A stretch of 64,000 bases of DNA from Perognathus longimembris pacificus (taxonomy: Eukaryota; Chordata; Mammalia; Rodentia; Heteromyidae): contig NC_063176.1 in assembly GCF_023159225.1 (NCBI RefSeq), forward strand, positions 12,950,463-13,014,462, given 5' to 3'. How positions within the stretch are numbered: position 1 is the first letter of the stretch; each line of letters begins with the position of its first letter. This document shows positions 54,744 to 64,000 of the stretch, one piece after another. A program made the position numbers and the translations under genes. The notes beneath the pieces were generated by a model. The model did not search any database. It was not told the origin of the DNA and was given only the letters and a program-made list of their open reading frames with translations.

Positions 54744-55195
54744 GGTCCTGGGGCTTGAACTCAGGGCCTGGGCACTGTCCCTGAGCTTCTTTTTTTTTTT
54801 TTTTTTTTTTTTGCCAGTTCTGGGGCTTGGACTCAGGGCCTGAGCATTGTCCCTGGCTTCCTTTTGCTCAAGGCTAGCACTCTGCCACTTGAGCCACAGT
54901 GCCACTTCTGGCCGTTTTCTGTATATGTGGTGCTGGGGAATCGAACCCAGGGCCTCATGTATATGAGGCAAGCTCTCTTGCCACTAGGCCATATCCCCAG
55001 CCCCTGAGCTTCTTTTACTCAGGGATAGTGCTATGACTTGAGCCACTGCTGCACTTCTGCCTTTTTTGGGGGGAGGAGGGAGATAGTTTATTAGAGAAAA
55101 AAGTCTTATGGACTTGTCTGCTCAGGCTGGCTTTGAACCCTGATCCTCAGATGTCAGTCTCCTGAGTAGTTAGGAGTGACTGAGTAGCTAGCAGA
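54741..55195 (-). mobile_element. 7SL-like/Geo SINE, interrupted
   Basis: The Geo end (54741-54790) is separated from the 7SL-like end (55005-55195) by a younger IDL-Geo copy. Confidence 0.78.
54791..55003 (-). mobile_element. IDL-Geo SINE nested in older SINE
   Basis: T-tract then GCCAGTTCTGGGGCTTGGAC to CCATATCCCCAGCCCC. CTGAGCTTCTTTT is duplicated on both sides. Confidence 0.9.
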
Positions 55196-55439
55196 CTGGC
55201 CACTCCTGGGTTTTGAATAATAAAAATTAAGGGACTTTCATCTGTATCAGATCAAAGAAAGGTATGATGATTCCGTATAATATGTCATTTTCTCTGTCAT
55301 CATGATGAAGGAAATCAATGGATAAGTTATAAAGTACACACACTATTGGTTTATATTTGATTCTCACATTGCATCAACTTTCATCAGTGTTTCTTGGGAC
55401 AGAGCAGAGCATCTTGTGTTCATAAAGTGATGACCCCCA

Positions 55440-55721
55440 AGACAAGAAGATGTTGAGCCCTTGCAGTGAATCCTGGGATAGAGCCTGGCTAGATGGATCA
55501 GTTGGTCAAACTCCTGTGAGGGATTCCTTGAATTTTAATGACACCAGCAGTTTTCTGGACAGAATGTGTTTTTCTGGGGTCTTCCTCTCATTGGAGGAAC
55601 TGTCTGAAGAAATCAGGCAGTGTGACATTACTCTGAGCATCTTTACAAGCACAAAGAAGCTGCCTGTGTCCTTATCTAGATGGAAGGATTCTAAGAGGGA
55701 ATTCTATGTGGAGGGTTAAGG
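55440..55721. other. unassigned segment with 89-codon frame
   Basis: A plus-strand frame starts MLSPCSESWDRAWLDGSVG. It has no domain I know, no splice context and no conserved start. It may be an old repeat piece or conserved noncoding DNA. Confidence 0.2.
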
Positions 55722-55921
55722 ATTTTTTTTTGCCAGTCCTGGGGCTTGAACTTAGGGCCTGAGCACTGTCCCTGGCTTCTTTTTGCTCAAGGCTAGCACT
55801 CTGCCACTTGAGCCACAGCACCACTTCTGGCTTTTTTTTGTTTATGTGGTGCTGAAGAATCGAACCCAGGGCTTCATGCATGCTAGGCAAGCACTCTACC
55901 ACTAAGCCACATTCCCAGCCC
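55722..55921 (-). mobile_element. IDL-Geo SINE
   Basis: TTTTTGCCAGTCCTGGGGCT to CCACATTCCCAGCCCC, inverted full dimer. Confidence 0.88.
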
Positions 55922-55959
55922 CAGGACTGTTGTTTTTATTTTTCCTTTGTTTTACTTGT

Positions 55960-56078
55960 TTGGCAATGGGTTTCATTAAGTTATTTAAGGCTGGCTTCAA
56001 ATTCCTGGGCTGAACGGATCTTCCAGCCTTAGGCTGCTGAGAATCTGGGATCACAGGTGCATAGCACGCACGCAGCTT
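55960..56078 (-). mobile_element. B1-like SINE
   Basis: GGCTTCAAATTCCTGGGCTG and GCTGCTGAGAATCTGGGATC, inverted. Confidence 0.65.
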
Positions 56079-56079
56079 G

Positions 56080-57340
56080 TAAGCATTGTTGTATTAAACA
56101 GATAAACATATTTGATACTAAAACTAGGTGTATATTAGGGAAGGAAAGGGGTTCATATGTCATTTTGAGAACAATAAGTAAAAGTCATTTTGAATGGAGA
56201 ATATATGATTTTATATTAATACAAAATAATTAATTTAGAAGCCATATCATTTTCCTTCCAATATTTTCAACCTTAAGAAAGACAAACCACCAACTTCAGT
56301 AGAATCATCTGAAATAGAGTGACTAATCTCAACATCAAATGACTGGCATTCTGACAGCCAAATAAGAAACCTATTGAGGAAATTATGGAATATTTAGCCT
56401 TTCAGAATTTAAGACGAAGGACCAATTAAAAATAAACAGAATCCTTGAATTTGCTGATGAGAGGTTCCTAATCCTATTTATGTATATGTATATACATATA
56501 TATCATCACTTATAAATAGACACTGCTTATCTAACTTTCATAGATTGGTGAATGCCAAGTTAGACAGGAAAATACCTTGGGATATTAACAAATTCTATTT
56601 TTGAGTTTCGTTCACTCTGCCCTTTTCCCTATCTTAGGCAGCCAGAGCTGTCCATGCCTATTGCTTGAAAGATCAACAAAGGAGCCCAGTTCTCGACATT
56701 TGAGTTTCAAATGCTTAAATTTGATTGTTTAATCACAACTTTGGAAAATCAGGAGAGAGAAAGTGGGGCATCACTACCACAGACTGGAGTCAGAGAAGGC
56801 TAGGCCCGCAGGCAGGAGAGTCTAGACGGGACAGCATGCACCGCTGGCTGGCTGACCTAGTGATGACAGACCGCGTGATTTGTGCTCGTGTCAAGGGATG
56901 CTGGGATTACGACATGTGGACAATTCCTCGGCTCCTGAGTGGTGTCTGGGCATTCTTGAGGCTCCTGAGCTTGGCTGCAATCCCAGGAGAAGGGAAATAA
57001 ATATGACCTTTAACTGATCCGGTTTAGGTTTCTCTCACTTGAAAGAATGGAAGCTCACAATAGACATAACTTTAGCCGCAAAGAAATAAAGATTTACTTG
57101 AATAAAGCTTTCTTATTTACTGCAGAATGTGAACTGAATGTCATCTATGACTCATTGGAATGCAGGGCCTTAATTTCTTCCTCTTGGAGGGAACAAAAAG
57201 AGGATCTTTCTCAAGGATGGTCATGAGAACAAAAGGAAGCAAATACCTAGAGTACTCAGAATAGTACCTGTGTTTAGTAGGTGCTGTAAAAATATTAGAC
57301 CTTATTTTTGGCATTAAACTTGTCATTTTAAGTTTGGCAG
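56080..57340. other. intron 2 sequence, no gene recognised
   Basis: AT-rich sequence with a GC-richer block (56740-57000) containing a 91-codon plus-strand frame without domain features. An old repeat origin is possible. Confidence 0.35.
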
Positions 57341-57344
57341 TTGG

Positions 57345-57490
57345 ACAGAAGGGGTGCCAAGACGCATTGTACTCTATGGATTTTTAACCTCTTTGTACAA
57401 CTACTCAATGAAGAAGATGCATTGTACTCATAGTTGATATGCTGAATTGAAGCCCCTTTGTATAACTACTTAAAGGTAAAGAAGACAACA
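57345..57490 (+). repeat. short dispersed repeat, doubled
   Basis: Two units in a row carry GCATTGTACTC followed by a TTGTACAACTACT or TTGTATAACTACT block. A related unit is at 3268-3350 (GATGCATTGTACTTATAAAG). This is probably the 3' end of an unidentified LINE or LTR family. Confidence 0.45.
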
Positions 57491-57579
57491 ACAAATTTGA
57501 AAGCTCACCTAATTATTCATATATTATAATCTAAAAAGAAAATTAAGAACATCTTTTTTTTTTTGTATTCTCCCATTTT

Positions 57580-57765
57580 TTTTCTTTTGCTCAAAGCTAG
57601 TGTTTCTACCACTTGCATCCAGCTCTACTTCTGACTTTCTTGTTTTGGTAGTCTATTGGAGATAAGAGTCTCATGGATTTTCCTGTCTGGCTTAGCTTCA
57701 ACTGTTACCTCCAGATCTCAGATATCAGCCTCCTGAGTACCTAGGATTACTGATTACCTAGCTCT
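57580..57765 (-). mobile_element. 7SL-like/Geo SINE
   Basis: TTTGCTCAAAGCTAGTGTTT to TGAGTACCTAGGATTACTGA, inverted. Confidence 0.65.
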
Positions 57766-57894
57766 CTCCTAAGAAATTTTAAAAGAGGATTTAACGGGAG
57801 CTTCATTGTATTTGGAAGGTATTTGTTAAAAAAAACAAAAACAAAAACCCATGTAATGACTAACAGCCTGGGTATTGTCTTCACACCCAAACAA

Positions 57895-58235
57895 AATATA
57901 AAACAAATCAGGGTAAGGTTTGGATAAGTGTCCTCAAAAGTGTACATGTTAAAGGGCCAATGGCACTCTTTGGAGGTCATGAAACCTTTTAAAGATGGGG
58001 TTCTAGTGAGAGCTCATTGGGTCATTGGGAACGTGCCTTGAAGGGCCGTGAAATGAATAGTTCTGCTTGGCCAACCATTCCTGCCATGATGTATTGTCCT
58101 GCCGCAGGCACAAAAGCAACAGGTAAACTAAGCCTAAATGACACCTCTAAACTGCTAGCTAAAATAAATCTCTCTCTACAAATAGAATAATTTTAACTAC
58201 ATGTTGTAGTGATGAAAAACTAACAATCCAAACCA
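57895..58235 (+). mobile_element. probable ERVL-MaLR-like LTR remnant
   Basis: AAAGTGTACATGTTAAAGGG, GAGAGCTCATTGGGTCATTG and TGCCATGATGTATTGTCCTG, then CTAGCTAAAATAAATCTCTC, follow the same layout as the element at 29055. It is diverged and non-coding. Confidence 0.4.
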
Positions 58236-58239
58236 CTGG

Positions 58240-59440
58240 TAATGAATTCTAACCAAGCCATGATAGTGGAAGACGTAGATAACTTCTCTGTACTTCCATT
58301 TTTCTTATCTAGAGAAGAGATATGATCGAATACATCCAATTTCCAGTAAGGCTGGGATAAAAGATGTGCTTAAACCCCCAGGACTGTTCCTGGCACACCA
58401 GAATGACTCAGCAAATAGAACATGCTAGTAATTTTATTATCACACAGCTAATTAGATAAAACCTGATGTTTCAAGCAGAATAAAAAGGAACACAAGATTG
58501 ATTTTCAAACATAAAACATACAGTGCACATCAAAGTTTCCAAATATTATGAGTATTATTAGTGGAGATCTAAAGCATGTAGGAAAAACAAAGCACAGAAG
58601 GAAAGAGCTTGCTACAGTTTGGACCTCGACTAGCATGTCTGAGTCTCCACTGTGGAGTTACTAGGCCCTTCATGAGGCAGGGTCTACTGGGAGGTTTTCA
58701 GGTTGTTGAGGATGTGACCTTGCAGGAGGCTGTAGACCTTTCCTCTTTCTCTTGTCTCCCTTTGTCTCCATGACAGAGGAAGCTAATCTGTCCACTTGTC
58801 CTGACTGTAGGGGGGCCATCTGTGAATAGTTGTTGCTTAAATCACAGAAGGGAAGCTGGCAAATTATCTCCTGGAAATACAAGGTGTTTCTCAAGTACAA
58901 ATGTAGGCAAACTAATTCAACAGCATTGGAGAGTTTCTTCTTTTCTTGCAGCGCTGGGAAAGGAAGCTAGGGGCCTATACACGGGAGGCAGGCATTGACC
59001 ACTGAGCTATATCCCCAGCCCTCATCTGAGAACCCGGTACTACTTTAACACAGCATTTTTACTACTGAATCAGCACTCAGTTTGAGGTAGAGGTAAGTAA
59101 TTCCCAAATGAGAATCCTCAACTCTCTGTAGTCAGATTCCCTTGTTATTTTCCCAACTACCCAAGAGTTGGAAAATGAAAAGGTCTCATCTCTTTCTCTG
59201 GTTGGTCATAGGTAGAAATATATTGGTTTTGTGTTGCTACCGAGACTTGAACTCAGGGCCTTGTGTTCTTCCTGGGCTTTTTCACTCATAGCTGGTATTT
59301 AACCACTTGAGCCACTTCTCTAACATCCTGGTTTATGGAGATAAGAGCCTCACATTTATCTGCCCAGGCTAGTTTTGTTCTAGTATCCTCTTGAGTAGCT
59401 AAGTTTATAGGTGAGAGCCATTGGCTCTGGTTTATGACCT
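58240..59440 (-). mobile_element. intron 2 stretch with ID-like and 7SL-like/Geo SINEs
   Basis: Includes an ID-like monomer at 58940-59020 (ends TATATCCCCAGCCC) and an inverted 7SL-like/Geo SINE at 59228-59442. The segment 58600-58780 may be another LTR-like remnant. The rest is unassigned. Confidence 0.5.
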
Positions 59441-59444
59441 AAAA

Positions 59445-60610
59445 GTTTTGTTTTGGTTGAGTAGAGATGAAAATTGGTTTGGCGACACATACCAAAGACA
59501 TACAGAAATTGTATGGGAATTATATTAAATGGCATTACTGAGGGAAAATTTTATACTTTTCTATGTTGAAGTTTATCAGTAAGAATTAGTTATTAAAATG
59601 GTAGATATAGCAGAGTTCTATATTGCCTAAATATTTTAGGAAGAGATTCCTATAAATTCAACTGAGAAATTTCAAAATATATTTCTTTTGGTTGTGTTGT
59701 GTGGATGGAAAATGTTGAATGGCTTAATATCCGAATGCTTTTTGTACTGATTTTTTTTTTATATTTGACTGTTCAGTTGTGGAGAAATTATTTATGTGGT
59801 TTCTGAGAAAACCAGTATATTAATACTAAAAAAGAGAACCAGTTTAAAGTGTTTGTTTAATACAAAAGTAGCAGTTCATCCTATATGTAATTAGTTCATA
59901 GCTTGGTATACAGGGGTCAATTTAAGTCAACTAGTAGTTTACATTTTTAAGTGACGCCTGTATATTTAATTTCAATTCTGTCCCTTTAATTTATTCCTCC
60001 ATTTTAGTAATAATTATTGGTCATGGTGTTTAAACAGCTTAAAAATAATAAAACAGTTTTCACAGCCATGTTTTACCTCCAAAAGTATCATTGATTAAGG
60101 AAGGATTTCACTTTCCAGAAAAAAAAAAGACTTTTTGTTTACAATATACTATCACCTTACAAGTTGACTCCTCTAAAAGTGATTTTTAGCTGTGATTTTT
60201 TTCTTGTATATGTAGTTAACTACACATTAAACTACACATATACAACTGAATATAATTTGATTCTTAAATATGCAAGAAGTCTACATGTTCTGCAAGTATC
60301 AACTTTCTGACTTAATTTAACTAGCATTAAACAGAATTTAAATGTGAATGTCTGAAACATGAGCAGCCTTATGGGCATAAATTATCCAGATGCTATAAAA
60401 TGAAGAAATAAAACCCCCAGCTGGTAAAAGAAATTAAAGCATTGAGAGCAAGCAGAAACAGATTTTATTGCCTCATAGATTTTATTCCTTGGACTCTAAC
60501 GATGGTCATGAAATCCTGCCCTGTTTTCTATAAAGTTACCAGTTGCACTTGCTTGGGCATGGACAGCAACAATGGGCCACCTGGAATTCTCGGAGGTTTT
60601 TATTTGGTCC
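59445..60610. other. AT-rich intron 2 sequence
   Basis: About 1.2 kb with no SINE, L1 or exon recognised. It is one of the longest repeat-poor stretches of the intron. Confidence 0.4.
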
Positions 60611-60614
60611 GGGG

Positions 60615-60805
60615 TGGTGGTGGGGTGGTGGTGCGGAGGCTTGAACTCAGGGCTTTTAGCCAGCTGTTCTACCAGCCAATCCAGTTTTGTTTCAGCTTAT
60701 TTTTTTCAGATAAGGTCATGCCCTTTTACCTGGGGCTAGCCTCAGCTAGTAATCCTAACTGTGCTTCTACATAGCTGGGGTTATGGATCTATACCACCCA
60801 TCTGG
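60615..60805 (-). mobile_element. Geo/7SL-like SINE, degraded
   Basis: GGAGGCTTGAACTCAGGGCT, then CATAGCTGGGGTTATGGATC, inverted and worn. Confidence 0.5.
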
Positions 60806-61182
60806 CTTTTTTCTTTTTTTTGAGTTGGCCTCAGTTATGATCTTAGCTTTGCTTCCTGAACCACCATGCCCTTAAACATAGTTAAAATTGTGTCCATGCC
60901 TAGATGGTTGCCAATACACATTAGAGGGTAGGCTGTTGAATTTTGAGGAAGGACACAGAAATTCAGCACATCATGCCCATCTTCTGCCAAACATCTTAAA
61001 TATAGTATCTCATTAACAACCTACATGTGTAGATACCTCTGTTTAGGAGCAGGATTTAAGCTCAAATATCCAACCCTGAGTGCTCTCTCAACTCAAATGT
61101 ACACTGCCTCCATCTGCATTGGAGAGGCAATGGGACTAGGGAGTCCTCCTTTTGTTACCTGCTCCTCCACCCCCCCCCCCCC

Positions 61183-61400
61183 CAATATACTGGAGCTTAA
61201 ACTCAGGGCCTTGTACTCTCCCTTGGTTCCCTCAATCCTAGATGCACTTTTGGCTTTTTTTTTTTCTTTTAAATTTTGCTGGTTACTTGGAGGTAAAACT
61301 CATGGACTATCCTGGTGGGCTGGCTTTGAGTTGCGGTTCTCAGTTTTAGCCTCTGGAGTAGCTAGGATTATAGGGGTGAGCCATAAGTACCTAGCATTAC
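61183..61400 (-). mobile_element. 7SL-like/Geo SINE
   Basis: TGGAGCTTAAACTCAGGGCC to GTAGCTAGGATTATAGGGGT, inverted, preceded by a C14 run. Confidence 0.7.
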
Positions 61401-61404
61401 CTGG

Positions 61405-62945
61405 TTGCTTTATACTTAGCACTAAAGCGATAGTTTCTCCATTTTCTATGGAGACCCCGAGACTCATGGTGAGTCTATTGCGGCTAACAGATTCTCCCTT
61501 TCCCGCTTTCTGCAGGAAGAGGTGGAGGGGAGCTCTGGCTCCCCCAGGGACTGTATCTAAATAGCCACCAGGAGGAGAGAGATGTGGTACCAGTGTGCAA
61601 AACACCATTTTACGTAAATTAAAAAAAACAACAGCGTAGTATGCAGTTATTTTAGCAAGACACTATTTTTAAAAAGGAAACGTGTAGCTCGCCATTTCAA
61701 AAATGATTGTAGTTTTGGCTTACCAGGTTAGACACTATGGTTACACTTGTGTTATGCTACTTCCTGGAGATGGTGAGATGCACCAAAAATATAATCAGGC
61801 CAAGTTATAAACTATGTAGACGCTTTGGGCTGAGGATGGAGATGAACGGTTGTGTGCCAGCTATGAGGAGCCCTGAGCACAAGAGTTAAAAGTGATCTTT
61901 CATGAGGACTGGTTCTAACACTCGGACTCATCTATGGTGGGGAAGTAATTACATTTCAGGAAGGAAGGTGATTTACATATCCTTTGTGATCTCAAGTTAT
62001 ATTTACCCTAGGTGCAAGTATTATGGTATTTACAGGAAATAAAGCAGGCCAAGTTTTCTTACACTGGCTGGGGATTTTCAAGCCTGTTCTCCATCCTCTT
62101 TTTGCTGTGAACCAAAGTTCAGTTCCTGTGAAGAATGAGAATAAGAATGTCCACTCCTGGTTTCATAATGACCTAGACATTTCCTTGAGTCTTAACCTGA
62201 GTGACAGGATTAAAGCAAGATCTCAAAATATGAAAAAAATTCAGTTCCTGGAGGGACTTGAAACCCCCGAGGGAGAGGGAGCAGACAGGCCTCTTTAGGT
62301 GCACTATTTAGGCAGCAATTTGAGCATGAACATGTTGGGTATATTTCTGCCATTCCACAACAGTACACGTGAGAAAGAAGTTACATTAGGAAGTTACTTT
62401 ACAACACTGACCAAAACTTATTTTTCTCTGTACTAGCTCCAGGAAACTCAAATTCCTTTGTCAATGAATCTACAGCCTTGTGTTTGTTCAACAGCGACTC
62501 TACCATTTGAGCCATCATTCCCAGACCTTTTCAGTTATTGGGTTTCTTCTTTTTTTTTTTTCCCCCCCGGTTATTTTGTCTGGTACAGTTTTGCACCTTT
62601 TTTTTTTTTTAAGTCCCAGGAATTATTTTTATTATTAAACTTTTAATGCTAATGAGCCTTGGAAGACAATTTGTTCAAAACCTTCCAAAGTGGAGATCCT
62701 CCGTCTCTCTGCCTCACAAGTATCTGGGGATTGAAGGTGTAAGCAGTCACACTTGGCCTAGAAATATGCTTTTTAAAGTTTCAGAAGGATGGATACAGTT
62801 CTACCGGAAAGCTATCTCCCCAGGTCTTCTCCTTGGGTAGCAGCCATGCCTGTCTGCGCCAGGGTGCTCCCTGTGGGGACGTCTGGTTTCTACGGCCTAG
62901 CTGAGCAGGCGTAGATGGATTCTAGTCCTTGCAGAGATGATGGCT
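61405..62945. other. intron 2 sequence next to exon 2
   Basis: Apart from a small SINE tail near 62490-62530 and T-rich runs at 62550-62612, nothing is recognised. Open frames up to 91 codons show no family features. Confidence 0.4.
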
Positions 62946-62949
62946 TTCA

Positions 62950-63215
62950 CCCCGCTGCCTCGAAAGCGAAGGAGCGAGGTGCACCATTTCGTTCGTCCCC
63001 ATCCGCGATGCATTTCAGCCTCCTCGTCCCCCCCTGGCTGCCCCTCTCCCAGGCCGGGCCCTGGCCGCCACTCACCGCAGTTGTCCTCGTCCGCCTGGTT
63101 CCCGCAGTCGTCCACGCCGTTGCAGTGCAGCAGCTGGGGCAGGCACTTGGTGAGGTTCCCGCAGGGGAAGGAGCCCAGCGGGCACCGGCCATCCTGCTCA
63201 CTCGCTCGGGTGACT
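62950..63215. promoter_or_regulatory. CpG-rich patch over exon 2
   Basis: I count about 23 CpG in about 260 bp, with GC around 64 percent. By estimate this meets usual CpG-island limits, although flanking introns are AT-rich and CpG-poor. It spans the LDLa exon and about 125 bp of intron 2. It could be an orphan island or internal promoter, or a hotspot of GC-biased gene conversion. Confidence 0.55.
63076..63213 (-). CDS. Rxfp1: RXFP1 exon 2: LDLa module
   Basis: The exon encodes [10 protein letters not shown] followed by an LDL-receptor class A module with all six cysteines, the acidic calcium-binding cluster [10 protein letters not shown] and one sequon (NLT). In the relaxin receptor this module is required for signalling rather than for primary hormone binding. 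I chose the acceptor at 63214-63215 because a strong pyrimidine tract (CTCTCCTTCCTTTATCCCAG) precedes it, and because it gives a symmetric phase 1-1 exon of 138 nt. An alternative acceptor 20 nt further in would give 118 nt. The donor is G|GTGAGT. Every codon from the second glycine on has G or C in the third position, unlike any other exon of the gene. Confidence 0.95.
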
Positions 63216-63447
63216 GGGATAAAGGAAGGAGAGGTGACATGGGAAGAAGGTTAACGCCCAGCTGTTGAGAAAAGAGGAAAGCCATTTTCCCTAAACGCGT
63301 GGGCTTCTCAGCTGGGTGGTGGAGCCAGGGATGCCGAGAGCCTTTTCTTCCATACGAAGCTGGTTTGGGCCTCTTTTTGCCCTTGGTCATGATACTGTCT
63401 TTGGGAACATCTGTATATTTGTCTGTCTGTCTGTCTCTGTTTGGGTA

Positions 63448-63662
63448 GTACTGGGATTTGAACTCAGCACTGTGCTTGGGAGGAAGGCGCTCCAACACTT
63501 GAGCCAGCCCACTTCTTTTGGCCCCTAGTTCTTTTTGCTTTTTATTATTATTTTTTGGATAGAGTCTTGCCTTTTGGCCAACTGGTCTGGGTTTCAATCT
63601 TCCTTTTTGTGTCTCTTTTATAGCTGTTAGTTGGAATGGTTGGTTTATATCACCATGCCTAG
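63448..63662 (-). mobile_element. Geo/7SL-like SINE
   Basis: GTACTGGGATTTGAACTCAG and AACACTTGAGCCAGCCCACT, inverted, in intron 1 just 3' of an L1 3' end. Confidence 0.6.
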
Positions 63663-63664
63663 CT

Positions 63665-64000
63665 TTAAAAAAAGTATTTTTATTGTCAAGGTGATATACA
63701 GAGGGGTTAGAGTTATAGACATACATAAGGTACTGAGTACATTTCTTGTCAAACTTATTACCTCCTCCCTCATTCTTCCCCCCCCCCGACTTGTACAGTT
63801 GGCTTACAATATATTGTCTTGTAAGTATTGCTGCTGTATTGATTTGTCTTTTATCCTTTGTCTCACCATTTTGATGTTCCCCTTCCCTTCTATAATTCAG
63901 ATAAATGTATATACAATACCCAGGGTATCAAAATCAAATACAGTGACAACAGGGGCTAAACCATAGGTAAGAAAAACAACAGAAAAAGGTATAATTTCAC
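63665..64000 (-). mobile_element. L1 3'UTR, antisense, runs off window
   Basis: It starts with an inverted A-rich tail (TTTTTATTGTCAAGGTGATA), has the CCTCCCTCATTCTTCCCCCC complement of the G-rich tract, and continues with TTGTCTTTTATCCTTTGTCT. It is the inverse of 46190-46490. Confidence 0.7.

Larger units (their letters stand above)
1700..63213 (-). other. Rxfp1: RXFP1 gene, partial: exons 2-18 and 3'UTR
   Basis: This is the relaxin receptor 1 gene. The product is a plasma-membrane class A GPCR with an LDLa module, ten leucine-rich repeats and seven helices; it binds relaxin and signals mainly through Gs and cAMP. Seventeen exons with consensus splice sites join in one reading frame. All ten LRR exons begin and end inside a leucine codon (phase 2). 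The assembled length matches human RXFP1 apart from one extra residue in the tail. Six N-glycosylation sequons seen in the human receptor are kept: NLT in exon 2, NVT in exon 4, NLT twice in exon 10, NIS in exon 13 and NLS in exon 14. Exon 1 with the signal peptide, and the promoter, lie outside the window. RXFP2 is excluded by the C-terminal tail. The gene looks intact and functional. Confidence 0.97.

Noticed and set aside
61025..61564. 179-codon plus-strand frame
   Set aside because: Most of it is an inverted 7SL-like/Geo SINE and a C-run. No domain, and it lies antisense in RXFP1 intron 2.
63076..63193. Shorter exon 2 using the inner GAGCAG acceptor
   Set aside because: It has a poor pyrimidine tract and gives phase 0, breaking the usual symmetric phase 1-1 LDLa exon; not fully excluded.
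2473..63213. Identity as RXFP2
   Set aside because: The C-terminal tail, the linker GDNNGW and the LRR sequences follow RXFP1.
62947..63726. 259-codon minus-strand frame covering exon 2
   Set aside because: Over the LDLa exon it reads in the wrong frame (Ala/Pro/Thr-rich). The true frame has the six-cysteine LDLa module with splice sites on both sides.
1..64000. A novel defence, biosynthetic or mobile gene system
   Set aside because: Apart from RXFP1 no coding region holds up. The remaining sequence is intron, SINE, LINE, LTR and simple repeat.

Overview
The window is nuclear genomic DNA from a mammal. It has large AT-leaning introns, many SINEs and old L1 pieces, and (TG)n microsatellites. 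The dominant SINE is a dimer: an ID-like tRNA-derived left half and a right half matching the 'Geo' monomer of IDL-Geo SINEs. From memory, IDL-Geo is restricted to geomyoid rodents (pocket mice, kangaroo rats, pocket gophers), so I infer a geomyoid rodent; the species is not resolved.

The only protein-coding gene I can support is RXFP1, the relaxin-family peptide receptor 1 (LGR7). It lies on the minus strand, so transcription runs from high to low coordinates. Seventeen coding exons are present, numbered 2 to 18 on the human scheme. They are: LDLa module (63076-63213), linker (47652-47750), LRR N-cap (45267-45372), ten leucine-rich-repeat exons (40555-40626 down to 11460-11531), and four exons for the hinge, seven-helix domain and tail (8138-8367, 6676-7086, 5388-5606, 2473-2774). 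All introns are GT-AG, all phases agree and no stop or frameshift occurs. The exons encode 742 residues counting the split first codon. Human residues 17-757 number 741, and the extra residue here lies in the C-terminal tail. Exon 1 (signal peptide) and the promoter lie beyond 64000. RXFP1 rather than RXFP2 is shown by the C-terminal tail ending SLISQSTRLHSQS.

From left to right: 1-1110 is antisense L1; 1680-2472 is the likely 3'UTR with a candidate poly(A) signal; 2.5-8.4 kb holds the membrane-domain exons; 11.4-45.4 kb holds the LRR exons; 45.4-63.2 kb holds the linker exon and the large intron 2; 63.2-64 kb is the 3' part of intron 1. Introns hold about 80 SINE insertions (IDL-Geo, 7SL-like/Geo dimers, old B1-like and ID-like pieces), L1 and L2 remnants, probable LTRs, simple repeats and one 7SK RNA pseudogene.

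No bacterial, phage or CRISPR-type system is present. The points most worth a second look are a 3'-truncated, tailless 7SK retropseudogene with a 16-bp target duplication; a CpG-rich patch over the LDLa exon with extreme GC3; an (AC)25 tract starting 9 nt after the exon 9 donor; an 89-nt intron 7 with a weak donor; and evidence that the Geo SINE monomer is itself tRNA-like.
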